Shown here piece by piece: positions 35,468 through 44,030 of a stretch of DNA of 64,000 bases. Numbering within the stretch: position 1 is the stretch's first letter; each line of letters begins with the position of its first letter. The stretch is from the NCBI GenBank assembly GCA_035967975.1, contig JAWQFQ010000012.1, forward strand, positions 22,078 through 86,077, given 5' to 3'. This stretch comes from Scytonema sp035967975 (GTDB lineage Bacteria > Cyanobacteriota > Cyanobacteriia > Cyanobacteriales > Nostocaceae). Position numbers and translations under genes: made by a program. The notes below the pieces were generated by a model that had not been told where the DNA came from, ran no database searches, and saw only the letters and a list, made by a program, of their open reading frames with translations.

Positions 35468-36595
35468 TTAATTTGAGGTTGCTATCTCTTTTTCAAACAA
35501 ACCCAGTGCTCGCACCACAGCTTGATCCATGTCGTAGTACTTATAATCTGCAAGCCTTCCAGCAAACAGGACTGTACCGTTAAGTTTTTCTACCTCTTTT
35601 AGATACAGTTCTAGGCGATCGCGGTTCTCTTCGTTGAGGATAGGATAATAAGGGTCGTTTTTCCCAGGTACATAAGCTTGAGGATATTCCTTCACCAAAG
35701 TAGTTTTGGGAAAGGTTTGTCCTGAAAGGTATTTTTGTTCTGTAATGCGGGTAATGTCATAATCGTTGGGATAGTTAACCGTACCAACCTCTTGATACCA
35801 CTCTTGGTCTAAGGTTTCAAAGTGAAAGTCTAGGCTGCGGTAGGGTAGCTCGCCATACATATAATCGAAGAAGGCATCAATTGGTCCAGTACAAAGTACC
35901 CGGTTAAACTTCACATCGTTGATAACCTCTCGGTAATCAGTATTCAAAAGCACTTTAATATTGGGGTGAGTCAGCATTCTGCGGAACATCTCAGTATAAC
36001 CGAGCTTAGGCATAGCTTGGTAGGGGTCTTGGAAGTAGCGATTATCTCGACTGATGTATACTGGAACGCGTCCTGTAACTCCTCGGTCTAATTCCTCTGG
36101 CTTTAAATTCCACTGCTTCATAGTGTAGCGCAGGAAGACATTATCATAAATGTAATCTGCCAAAAAGGTTAAGTCTCCACTAGCACTTTCACGCAGTTTG
36201 AGAATAGGTACCTTAACTCCAAAACCAAAATTCTCTAAAAGTAAATTTTCCAGCTTTTCAGCGTATTTGGGAGGAAAGAGGGCATAAAGTGAATTGAGGT
36301 TAAACGGAATAGGGACCTTTTTTCCTTCTAGTACTCCAAGCACATGGTGATAATAAGGTCTCCACTCAGTGAATTGCGAAAGATAGTCCCAAACCTTTTT
36401 AGATTTGGTGTGGAAGATATGGGGACCATACTTATGAACTAAAATTCCATGCTCGTTGTAGTAATCATAAGCATTACCACCGATATGGTCTCTCTTCTCT
36501 ACAATCAAGACTCTTTGCCCGAGCTCGTTAGCAACTCGTTCTGCTATTACACAGGCAGAATATCCAGCGCCTATAATCAACCAATCAAATTTCAT
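35468..36595 (-). CDS. glf: UDP-galactopyranose mutase
   Basis: 375 residues, full length for the family, start supported by GAGGAG. FAD-binding N-terminus IIGAGYSACVIAERV, then RDHIGGNAYDYYNEHGILVH, GPHIFHT and the RYTMKQW region. It converts UDP-galactopyranose to UDP-galactofuranose in the cytoplasm using reduced FAD. It is adjacent to the GlfT2-like gene, 44 bp downstream. The product implies furanose galactose in this surface glycan. Confidence 0.95.
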   Translation of the reverse strand: MKFDWLIIGAGYSACVIAERVANELGQRVLIVEKRDHIGGNAYDYYNEHGILVHKYGPHIFHTKSKKVWDYLSQFTEWRPYYHHVLGVLEGKKVPIPFNLNSLYALFPPKYAEKLENLLLENFGFGVKVPILKLRESASGDLTFLADYIYDNVFLRYTMKQWNLKPEELDRGVTGRVPVYISRDNRYFQDPYQAMPKLGYTEMFRRMLTHPNIKVLLNTDYREVINDVKFNRVLCTGPIDAFFDYMYGELPYRSLDFHFETLDQEWYQEVGTVNYPNDYDITRITEQKYLSGQTFPKTTLVKEYPQAYVPGKNDPYYPILNEENRDRLELYLKEVEKLNGTVLFAGRLADYKYYDMDQAVVRALGLFEKEIATSN

Positions 36596-36629
36596 AATTT
36601 CTCCTCATTATTGGGCGTTATCATGGAGG

Positions 36630-37967
36630 TCAAAGCTCTGCCGTTAGTAAATGCTTAGTGTTTTTGTTAGTAGCTGGCTTTAAATGCTGCTCAATTCTGT
36701 CTACAAATGGTTGATATGCAGCTTTAGGGGAAAGTTTTTCAATTGTGTACTGGCGGGCTTGTTCTTCCATAGATTGACGTTTTTCTGGATGAGTTAATAA
36801 TGTATGTATGGCGGTGGCAAAATCTTCAGCAGTGTCTGCTACTAAAACAGCATTACCCACTATTTCACGTAGCCCTTGAACCCCAACACTAGTTGAGACG
36901 CTGGCGCGACCGTGTGCTAAAGCTTCTACAAGCTTAATTTTTAACCCACTTCCAACGGTGAGAGGAACTACGCACACCTCAGCACTACTGTACTCAGGTT
37001 TCAAATCGTTGACCCTACCTAGAAGACGAACATTTGGGAAAGTTTCTTCAATTTTATTGCATACGGTTCCACAAACATGGAGGTTACAATGGGGAACGGA
37101 TTGTAAAACCAAAGGCCATACATTTTTGAGAAACCATTGAAGAGCATGAAGGTTATGATCTGCAGAGCTCCCCACAAATAAACAACGTCCTGGTACTTGT
37201 TTGGTAGTATGAGTATGACATACTGCTGACATAGGCGCATGAATCACTTCACACTGAGGTACCATTTCTTGGAAAACTTTTGCATCTTCTTCCTGAATGG
37301 CTAGCAGTATATCTGCTTTACTTAATTGTATGGCTTCTTTCTCCCGGCTCCAGTCTGATTCACAAGCGATCGCCCCCAATTTTTTGAAGTCAGCAGTTCT
37401 TTGATGACGAACATCGTGAGTAAGTATGACTTTTAATACCGTGTCATCTAAAGTAGGAGAGTCTAGAAGATTGCCTAAAAAGGCATAGTTGGCAATGACA
37501 ACATCAGGCTTAAATTCAACAAATCGTGAACTGACAAAAGTCACTTCCTCTGACGTTGCTATTGCATCCCAACCCCTAGCACGACCCTGAGTTTGTTGTT
37601 GTTTATCTCTAGCAAAACGGTAAATATTCTTCGCATTTTCTGGCAAGCACATATAAGCTAGCCATACAGGTGTAGTCAGCCAGTCAAAGAACTTAGATTT
37701 AAGCAGACGGCGACCAATGCGTAAATTATCCCTAGCTGATACATTTGCAAGTTCTGCTAATCTTGATGGAATAATATACCAAGGGATTTTGCCGTTGGGT
37801 GATGAAGTTACAAGGGTATACTCAATTTCGTAACCTGCTTGCTGTAAGTAATTTATGAAATCTAGAAGATAAGCGGCATTTCCAGCACTATTTTCAACTG
37901 GAACTTGTCGGCTAAGAATTTGTATTTTAATAGGTTTGTTCCTAAAATTTATCAAGTTTTCTTTCAT
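36630..37967 (-). CDS. GT4 glycosyltransferase
   Basis: 445 residues from the ATG at 37967 (MKENLINF). A longer frame from 38087 would overlap the upstream GT2 gene by 38 bp and add an atypical 40-residue leader, so I prefer the shorter form. GT-B donor-binding part: CLFVGSSADHNLHAL, then GSGLKIKLVEALAHGRASV. Retaining glycosyltransferase of unknown specificity. Confidence 0.82.
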   Translation of the reverse strand: MKENLINFRNKPIKIQILSRQVPVENSAGNAAYLLDFINYLQQAGYEIEYTLVTSSPNGKIPWYIIPSRLAELANVSARDNLRIGRRLLKSKFFDWLTTPVWLAYMCLPENAKNIYRFARDKQQQTQGRARGWDAIATSEEVTFVSSRFVEFKPDVVIANYAFLGNLLDSPTLDDTVLKVILTHDVRHQRTADFKKLGAIACESDWSREKEAIQLSKADILLAIQEEDAKVFQEMVPQCEVIHAPMSAVCHTHTTKQVPGRCLFVGSSADHNLHALQWFLKNVWPLVLQSVPHCNLHVCGTVCNKIEETFPNVRLLGRVNDLKPEYSSAEVCVVPLTVGSGLKIKLVEALAHGRASVSTSVGVQGLREIVGNAVLVADTAEDFATAIHTLLTHPEKRQSMEEQARQYTIEKLSPKAAYQPFVDRIEQHLKPATNKNTKHLLTAEL

Positions 37968-38049
37968 GATTTTAATTGCTTTAGCTGTTTTATACAGCGG
38001 TAAAAAGTTGAATATCAACTTTCCATTAAACTTAGGAAGCAAAAGCTCG

Positions 38050-38895
38050 TTACTTAAGCAATTTAGCTTGAATGAGTGGAAAGACATTATTTGGCTGCTT
38101 GCAATAGTATTTAAATTTGCGAAAGTAGTATTTATATTGTTTTATTCTTTGATAATAACTTCTTGTCAAAACTATTTTCCATCTTTGAAATAAGGGGAGT
38201 TGATTTCGATAATTTGTTAAAAGACGCTCTAGACGTTGTCTGCTCTGACCACTTTGTTCATCATTTCTGGTTTTTGTACCTTCTATCAGTCGGTAATTTC
38301 CCCAAATTTCATCTATATATTTAGTTGTTGCTACTTGTACCGCTCTAAAAATAAAATCATAATCCATCGCATAATGTTCTTCAATTTTATAAAATCCAAT
38401 TTTTTGATGAAGTGAAATATGATAAAAATATGCAGATGGATTCATTGGAAAATAATTTTTATACGGAATAAGTAATAACTCGCTAAACTCTAATTTGGAT
38501 GGTTTGTTTAAATGTATGATTCTACCTTCATCATTCCAAACATTACAGTTACCTACCAGCAAACTCGGCTCTGGTAATGTTTTAAAAATTTCAGAAACGC
38601 GGTTAAGTACATTTGGTTCATAGTAATCATCAACATTTAAAATTGCTAGTATCTCTCCTTGAGCCATAGCAATTCCTTTATTCATAGCATCTGACTGACC
38701 TTTGTCTTTCTCTGAAATCCAGCGGATATGAGAATACTTCTGTGCATACTGTTTGATAATTTCTACGGTTCCGTCTTTTGAGCCACCATCTACGATAATG
38801 TGTTCAACATCTGGGCAATTCTGAGCAATGACAACTTTAATACAAGACTCAATGAATTTTTCGCCGTTATAAACTGGAGTAACAACACTAATCAT
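38050..38895 (-). CDS. GT2 glycosyltransferase
   Basis: 281 residues from the ATG at 38895 (MISVVTPVYNG); a TTG at 38910 is less likely. GT-A domain with EHIIVDGGSKDGT, EKDKGQSDAMNKGIA and the metal motif LNVDDYY, like WcaA-type transferases. A basic, aromatic-rich C-terminal tail (YYQRIKQYKYYFRKFKYY) may contact the membrane. Part of the minus-strand cluster. Confidence 0.9.
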   Translation of the reverse strand: MISVVTPVYNGEKFIESCIKVVIAQNCPDVEHIIVDGGSKDGTVEIIKQYAQKYSHIRWISEKDKGQSDAMNKGIAMAQGEILAILNVDDYYEPNVLNRVSEIFKTLPEPSLLVGNCNVWNDEGRIIHLNKPSKLEFSELLLIPYKNYFPMNPSAYFYHISLHQKIGFYKIEEHYAMDYDFIFRAVQVATTKYIDEIWGNYRLIEGTKTRNDEQSGQSRQRLERLLTNYRNQLPLFQRWKIVLTRSYYQRIKQYKYYFRKFKYYCKQPNNVFPLIQAKLLK

Positions 38896-39110
38896 GATTG
38901 GCTCATCCAAAATTGTAGAAGTGCTTTTTTGCTGGTGTTTGAGTAACCGATTATTCCCGTGTTCCTACTGGATTCTTCTAGCACTTCTAAGAGAATCAGG
39001 ACGAATTGGAAGAGATGATGAAGGAATTTATGTAAAGCTTTTGTGAATTTTTGTTCTAAATCTCACTGTATTATAGATTCTACTGGTTCACTGTAAAATT
39101 GCGAAACCTC

Positions 39111-39143
39111 AGAAACTCAGTATCTTAAAGATACCGGGCTTCT
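39111..39143. repeat. Degenerate REP hairpin
   Basis: AGAAACTCAGTATCTT pairs imperfectly with AGATACCGGGCTTCT. It is a decayed member of the family at 580 and 6546. It lies downstream of one GT2 gene's 3' end and upstream of the next, within a 254-bp gap. Confidence 0.5.
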
Positions 39144-39149
39144 CACCTT

Positions 39150-40220
39150 TTACAAAGGATACGTGGATTGCGATCGCCTATTGGCAAAAGGAAAAGGTGT
39201 TTCTAATTGGTATAGTATAATCCAAAGTAATAAAAGTCCTTCCAATATCTGTTGATTGCGGAAGAAATCGTAAGCTAGTTTCCTTAAGAAAGGACTCCAA
39301 ATCTGGGAACCTTTCGATAAACTTGCTAATAATTTCCAGAAGGGTTGAAGTTTTTGAATATCTTGCAACTTCAGCAACCCAGAGTAACCACGGTATTCCC
39401 ACCAAAATTTCTGATAAGCTTCTTGATCTAAGATTTGGAGAATTGTCCACCAAAACTTCTGATATGCTTCTCTATCTAAAGATTGATTCTTGAGACTATT
39501 TTCGACTGCTTTGAGAGAAATTTTGAAAGAACACAGCAGTTGCTCCTGGCGTTTTCGACTGGTTATACTTTGGGTTGAACATCGTACAGAGATTAGTGGG
39601 TCAGGTAAATTTGCTAAACGAGCCAAGTGGCTTAAACGCCACCAAAGGTCATAGTCCTGAGCATACTGAAGACTCTCATTATATCCTTGTAAGATTCGGA
39701 TTAAGCTTAGACGTGCTACTAGGGAAGAATGAAACAAACAATTATTTATCAATAAATAAGCTTGCAATTTCTCATGCTCTACTAACTGCTTTTGTTCCCC
39801 AAGAACATACCGTACTCCTAAAGATTGTCCTTGTTGATCGATAGCTTCTGCATTTGCTCCTACAGCACCAACTTCGGGATAAGCATCGAGAAATTGAACT
39901 TGATACAATAAACGATTTTCTAGCGATATATCATCTGCATCTTGCCTAGCAACATATTCTCCTTGTGTAATTTGTAACCCCTTATTAAGAGATTTTGTCA
40001 GCCCTAAATTTTCATGATTTTTGATTAACACGATCCGATTGTCTTGAACAGCATACTCGCTAAGAATGTTCCAAGTTTGGTCAGTAGAAGCATCATCAAT
40101 AATGATGAATTCAAAATCATCAAACTTCTGATTTAAAATACTCTCTACAGATTCTTTTAGATAACGAGAGCCGTTATACACTGACATTAAAACACTGACT
40201 TTAGGGTGTCGTTTTTTCAT
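39150..40220 (-). CDS. GT2 glycosyltransferase with an internal 16-residue repeat
   Basis: 356 residues. GT-A fold with VSVLMSVYNGSRYLKESVES, FIIIDDASTDQ and ARQDADD. Near residues 245-280 the block (D)(R/Q)EAYQKFWW occurs twice with a 48-bp period, an in-frame tandem duplication. Its ATG lies inside the end of the upstream toroid gene (20-bp overlap), so translation is coupled. Probably adds a sugar to the surface glycan. Confidence 0.88.
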   Translation of the reverse strand: MKKRHPKVSVLMSVYNGSRYLKESVESILNQKFDDFEFIIIDDASTDQTWNILSEYAVQDNRIVLIKNHENLGLTKSLNKGLQITQGEYVARQDADDISLENRLLYQVQFLDAYPEVGAVGANAEAIDQQGQSLGVRYVLGEQKQLVEHEKLQAYLLINNCLFHSSLVARLSLIRILQGYNESLQYAQDYDLWWRLSHLARLANLPDPLISVRCSTQSITSRKRQEQLLCSFKISLKAVENSLKNQSLDREAYQKFWWTILQILDQEAYQKFWWEYRGYSGLLKLQDIQKLQPFWKLLASLSKGSQIWSPFLRKLAYDFFRNQQILEGLLLLWIILYQLETPFPFANRRSQSTYPL

Positions 40221-41475
40221 ATCTTCTACACTCTCTAACGAGAATGTGCTCGTGATACCCCAAAAAAGGTAAACGTCGGAAGGTAAACATTGGAGTCGAG
40301 TTAGAATACAGCCACTGGCTTTGCAAAGTTAAATATAATCCTAAAAGCCGAAACCAAGTTGAGAAGGCATTACTCTGAGTGGTTTCACAAGAAAGCAGTA
40401 GCCAGCAGACGCTAAAAACTCCCTGCGCTGGAACACGAGTGGGAGGTTTAAATAGTGTTAATAGTGTTATAAGTTTGGATAAACCTAACTTCCGGAAAAG
40501 TTTTGCTTTGCGTCCTCTAGCTGGATAACGAATCTGTTCCTGACAGTGAGCGAAGCCTCCATCTACAGGATTATACAATTTTAATAACCCATGATAGGCT
40601 TGCTTCATAGCTTGTTCTACTTCTTCTGCACGGTAATCTGTTGCCAAGGATGTTTTTGCAAGTAAGTCTAGTGCATCATAGTCTAAGCAGGTGTGTCCGA
40701 TCGCATCACCACTAAACAGCCCGTGTGGTTCTTGCAATTTTAAACAAGAATCAATGATTCGCTCTACATACTGCAATGGACGATGGCGATAGCTATAGTA
40801 GAAGGTAAAGTGGAATGTTGCTGCCATTGCATTCGTTAATGACACTTCGTAAGGTCCTTGCCATAAACCTGTCTCTGAACTCTGATGAGCATCAAGCCAA
40901 TCTAAACCAGCATCCACCAGTTCTAACAGTTCTGGTTTTTGATGTCGTTCTGCATCATGACACAACTGACTAAGAGCAAACATCACTCGATTAGAATCTA
41001 ACCAGGGATTTTTCCAAGGTATTGATTCAAAGTATTGAATTAAGCGATCGCTTGTATTCCATTCAGCTATCCGATGCAGTGGTGGCGGAGGTGGAGCAGA
41101 TAAAGCATCTAGTGCTTGCTGACACATTGTCGTTGTTTCTTGTTGGAAATAAGTGATGTCATGCTCTTGTGTAGTAATATCTTCCGTGCGGAAAAGTGGG
41201 TCACAAAACGAACCATCAGGCTGTACAGTAGCCATGAAGTAGTTAACAATAGCAGACTTTTGAGTAGTGCTCAGTTGAGAAAGCCCCTGAGTAAATTCCA
41301 ATCCCAAAACACTGTATGATGTTGCCATTAGCGTTGCTGGTTGATGGGGTGCAAAGCGAAAGCCTCCTGTTGTTTTATCCCACAGACTTAACCAATAAGC
41401 GTTAGCCTTACTTTTAATATCGGCTAACTTTTGTAAATCATGTGTAGCTTCTGTATTTATTAATTGGAAAGTCAC
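40201..41475 (-). CDS. Helical-toroid protein of unknown function
   Basis: About 424 residues from a GTG at 41475, chosen because AAGGAG lies 8-9 bp upstream; an earlier GTG at 41502 has no such site. The protein is helix-rich with recurring motifs (TTGGFRF, PDGSFCD, ETGLWQGPYE, PHGLFSGDA, VDGGFAH) like those of prenyltransferase/terpene-cyclase-type alpha/alpha toroids. I know no function for this type in polysaccharide clusters. It is fused translationally to a GT2 gene by a 20-bp overlap, so a role in glycan assembly or modification is likely. An enzymatic role is inference. Confidence 0.75.
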   Translation of the reverse strand: MTFQLINTEATHDLQKLADIKSKANAYWLSLWDKTTGGFRFAPHQPATLMATSYSVLGLEFTQGLSQLSTTQKSAIVNYFMATVQPDGSFCDPLFRTEDITTQEHDITYFQQETTTMCQQALDALSAPPPPPLHRIAEWNTSDRLIQYFESIPWKNPWLDSNRVMFALSQLCHDAERHQKPELLELVDAGLDWLDAHQSSETGLWQGPYEVSLTNAMAATFHFTFYYSYRHRPLQYVERIIDSCLKLQEPHGLFSGDAIGHTCLDYDALDLLAKTSLATDYRAEEVEQAMKQAYHGLLKLYNPVDGGFAHCQEQIRYPARGRKAKLFRKLGLSKLITLLTLFKPPTRVPAQGVFSVCWLLLSCETTQSNAFSTWFRLLGLYLTLQSQWLYSNSTPMFTFRRLPFLGYHEHILVRECRRYEKTTP

Positions 41476-41608
41476 AAAATCTTGCTCCTTTACGTTTTTC
41501 ACTTTGCTTTAAACTTAGTTTTTTACAAGATAAGACAAGTAACTGGAAGATAATGGATTTGTTATCAGAGTATGTATACCAATGGATGGTAGGTTCATGG
41601 TTTTACCT

Positions 41609-42802
41609 TTAATGATTGGAAGTAATTACCTTGTAATAATTCAAAAGTTCTTGAACTGTTTGTTCAATTGAAAACTCCTGAATTTTGTGTTTAGCTGATT
41701 GACCAATTTCATGTAATTTCGGATGTGTCCAAGTCTCAGTGATTTTTTTAGCAAGTGCGTCTACATCACCAACAGGCACTAAAAACCCCGTATTTCCGTC
41801 TACAATAACTTCATCAAAGCTAGCACCGATTGTCCCAATGACAGGTTTACCTAGCGCCATTGCTTCTAAGCAAGCATTTGGCAAGTTATCGATCAGTGAA
41901 GGTAAAACAACGAGTTTAGCACCACTAATAATGGGATAAAGCTGAGAATGAGGTGTTTGTCCCAGGAAAATGAGCCGTTCTGTGTATTGACAAGCAAGCG
42001 AGTACGCATATTCTTTCATTGAAGGAGCGATCGCAGATGGTATGTCTAATCCCACGAAAACGGCGTGACAGTCTGGAAGTTGCTTTAAAACTTGGGGTAG
42101 AGCCTGGGCGAGGATGTGAAACCCTTTGTGCAGTTGAAAACGACCAAAGAAAAGGAGGTAGTTTTTACGTTTTAAATTTGTATCGTATATAGATGTGTCC
42201 CAATGAGTCGTCTCTAGATAAAAGGGTGTCCGAATCACACGTACGTTTTGAATGTGAGCTTCCTGCGCCAGCATTTTTTGCAATGTGTAGCTCGGTGCAT
42301 AAATATGTTTACTTAAGCGAAGCTGAAGCCATTCCAACCATTCTGTAGCCTTAGCATCTAAGTTGCGTTTTATTCCGGCTTGCTCATTCCACACTGGACG
42401 ATAGCAAGAAATTCTTGTTACGTAAGGGACACCCATCAGAAGGCTAGGAGCGAGACCACAAGCACGAGAGTTAGGAAACTGAACAATATCAAAAGGTTTT
42501 TGTTTATGCAATTGTTGGAGTTTGCGATATGCTTGTACGCTAAAGTCCAACCACCTAGTTGTGCTAGATATGCGTGATCGCGTCAGCTTATTGAGCCCTT
42601 TATGAAGTCTGCCCAGAGCTATACGGTAAACTTGGACTCCTTCATCGTTAAGCTCAGCTTGGTTAGTTTCCGTAAGAGTAATGATACAGACTTCATGACC
42701 TAAGGAGACCAAAGCTTTCGCAACTCGGTGAACATAATTTGCCAGTCCACCACTAAAGTAGCTTTCAGTTACGTATTCCGGGGTCACAAATCCAATCCGC
42801 AT
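41609..42802 (-). CDS. GT4 glycosyltransferase
   Basis: 397 residues, RBS AAGGAA before the ATG. GT-B fold: IGFVTPEYVTESYFSGGLANYVHR, then LLFFGRFQLHKGFHIL and LPNACLEAMALGKPVIG with E-x7-E. Retaining transferase of the cluster; the sugar is unknown. Confidence 0.92.
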   Translation of the reverse strand: MRIGFVTPEYVTESYFSGGLANYVHRVAKALVSLGHEVCIITLTETNQAELNDEGVQVYRIALGRLHKGLNKLTRSRISSTTRWLDFSVQAYRKLQQLHKQKPFDIVQFPNSRACGLAPSLLMGVPYVTRISCYRPVWNEQAGIKRNLDAKATEWLEWLQLRLSKHIYAPSYTLQKMLAQEAHIQNVRVIRTPFYLETTHWDTSIYDTNLKRKNYLLFFGRFQLHKGFHILAQALPQVLKQLPDCHAVFVGLDIPSAIAPSMKEYAYSLACQYTERLIFLGQTPHSQLYPIISGAKLVVLPSLIDNLPNACLEAMALGKPVIGTIGASFDEVIVDGNTGFLVPVGDVDALAKKITETWTHPKLHEIGQSAKHKIQEFSIEQTVQELLNYYKVITSNH

Positions 42803-42830
42803 ATTCCTTCACTCAGGTAGGTTTCGATGA

Positions 42831-44030
42831 TCAATTAACTTGAAAGTAGTTTAAGATATCCTTTGCACGATTTGACCAAGTAAATTCTTGAACATCCTGC
42901 CACGCCTGTTTGGCAATTTGGGCTGATAGTTCTGGATTTTTTATGAGTACACGAAGCGCAGAGGCGATCGCATCAGATGAGTCTGGTTCAACCAAAAAAG
43001 CATTTTCTCCATCATGTAAAAACCCTTGAAGCGCGGGAATATTTGATGCTATCACCGGGCGTTGAGCAGCCATGTATTCAAATAACTTTAGGGGTGAAGT
43101 TGAGTACGCCAGTTCGTGATTCATAGAGTTTGGTAGTAAAAGAAAATCAGCAGCCGCTAAATATTTAGGTACTTGTTGATTAGCAACAAAGCCCGCGAAA
43201 TAAATATTTTCTATGCCCTCTGCCTGTTTTCGACACCGTTCTATATCCTGAGCCCATCCACCTACTAGACAGAAAAAAACGTCTGGTAATTTCTTTGCAG
43301 CAGCAATAACGTGCGGTACACCTTTAGAGTCATATAGATGACCGCAATACGTTGCAATTTTTGTTCTCACGGGAAGCCCTAACTCTTCTCGTAAAAAACT
43401 TGAAGAAGGGAGATGAGAAAACGCAGACAACTCAACAGCATCTGGTGCAACAAATATTTTGCTTTCAGGTACCCCTGCTTCAATATATTTATGCTTTAAA
43501 TAATCAGTTACTGTAACAACCCCTCTCAAACAAGCTTCATGACTAACTTTTACAACCTGTTGGAATTCAGGATGGTCTATTCCTATGTGTGTTTCTATAA
43601 TTGTGTTTAACTTAAGCTTTACGCACAGACGCCCTGCATATGGGGAACGGGTGACGACAAGGTTTGGTGTTTTCATTCTGGCATAAAATGCCGCAACTCT
43701 GTCAAATCTTGGATAGCGATATCCTGAAAAGAATTGCTCATTTAGGCGTAAGTGAACGGGTAGATGTACAATTTGAAAGGAGCAAGGTACACCGTACCAA
43801 TCAGCAAGATTGACAACAGGTGCTTGGGAAGGTAAAATACTTCCACCGGTTAATAATGTCAATGAATCAATCTGTCTGGCGAATGCTTCCGCCATCTTCA
43901 TGACCTGGAAAGTATGTGCCCATTTGGAGGGAATGTTACCTTGGGAAATATAAATGACTTTCAAAGCTGACGACCGATGGTTGATGGTTGATGGTTGACA
44001 GCTAATAGCTGAATTTTTAGATGATGGCAT
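42831..44030 (-). CDS. GT4 glycosyltransferase
   Basis: Up to 399 residues from the ATG at 44030. The first ~22 residues are encoded by an STRR array and overlap the GMC gene by 70 bp. A TTG at 43964 overlaps that gene's stop codon as TTGA and gives a conventional start LKVIYISQGN, so it is a strong alternative. The donor-binding half has ATYCGHLYDSKGV and SPLKLFEYMAAQRPVIAS. Retaining glycosyltransferase. Confidence 0.85.
   Translation of the reverse strand: MPSSKNSAISCQPSTINHRSSALKVIYISQGNIPSKWAHTFQVMKMAEAFARQIDSLTLLTGGSILPSQAPVVNLADWYGVPCSFQIVHLPVHLRLNEQFFSGYRYPRFDRVAAFYARMKTPNLVVTRSPYAGRLCVKLKLNTIIETHIGIDHPEFQQVVKVSHEACLRGVVTVTDYLKHKYIEAGVPESKIFVAPDAVELSAFSHLPSSSFLREELGLPVRTKIATYCGHLYDSKGVPHVIAAAKKLPDVFFCLVGGWAQDIERCRKQAEGIENIYFAGFVANQQVPKYLAAADFLLLPNSMNHELAYSTSPLKLFEYMAAQRPVIASNIPALQGFLHDGENAFLVEPDSSDAIASALRVLIKNPELSAQIAKQAWQDVQEFTWSNRAKDILNYFQVN

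Noticed and set aside
36630..38087. Longest form of the GT4 gene starting at 38087
   Set aside because: The added 40 residues are not GT4-like and overlap the upstream gene by 38 bp; the ATG at 37967 places the GT-B domain normally.
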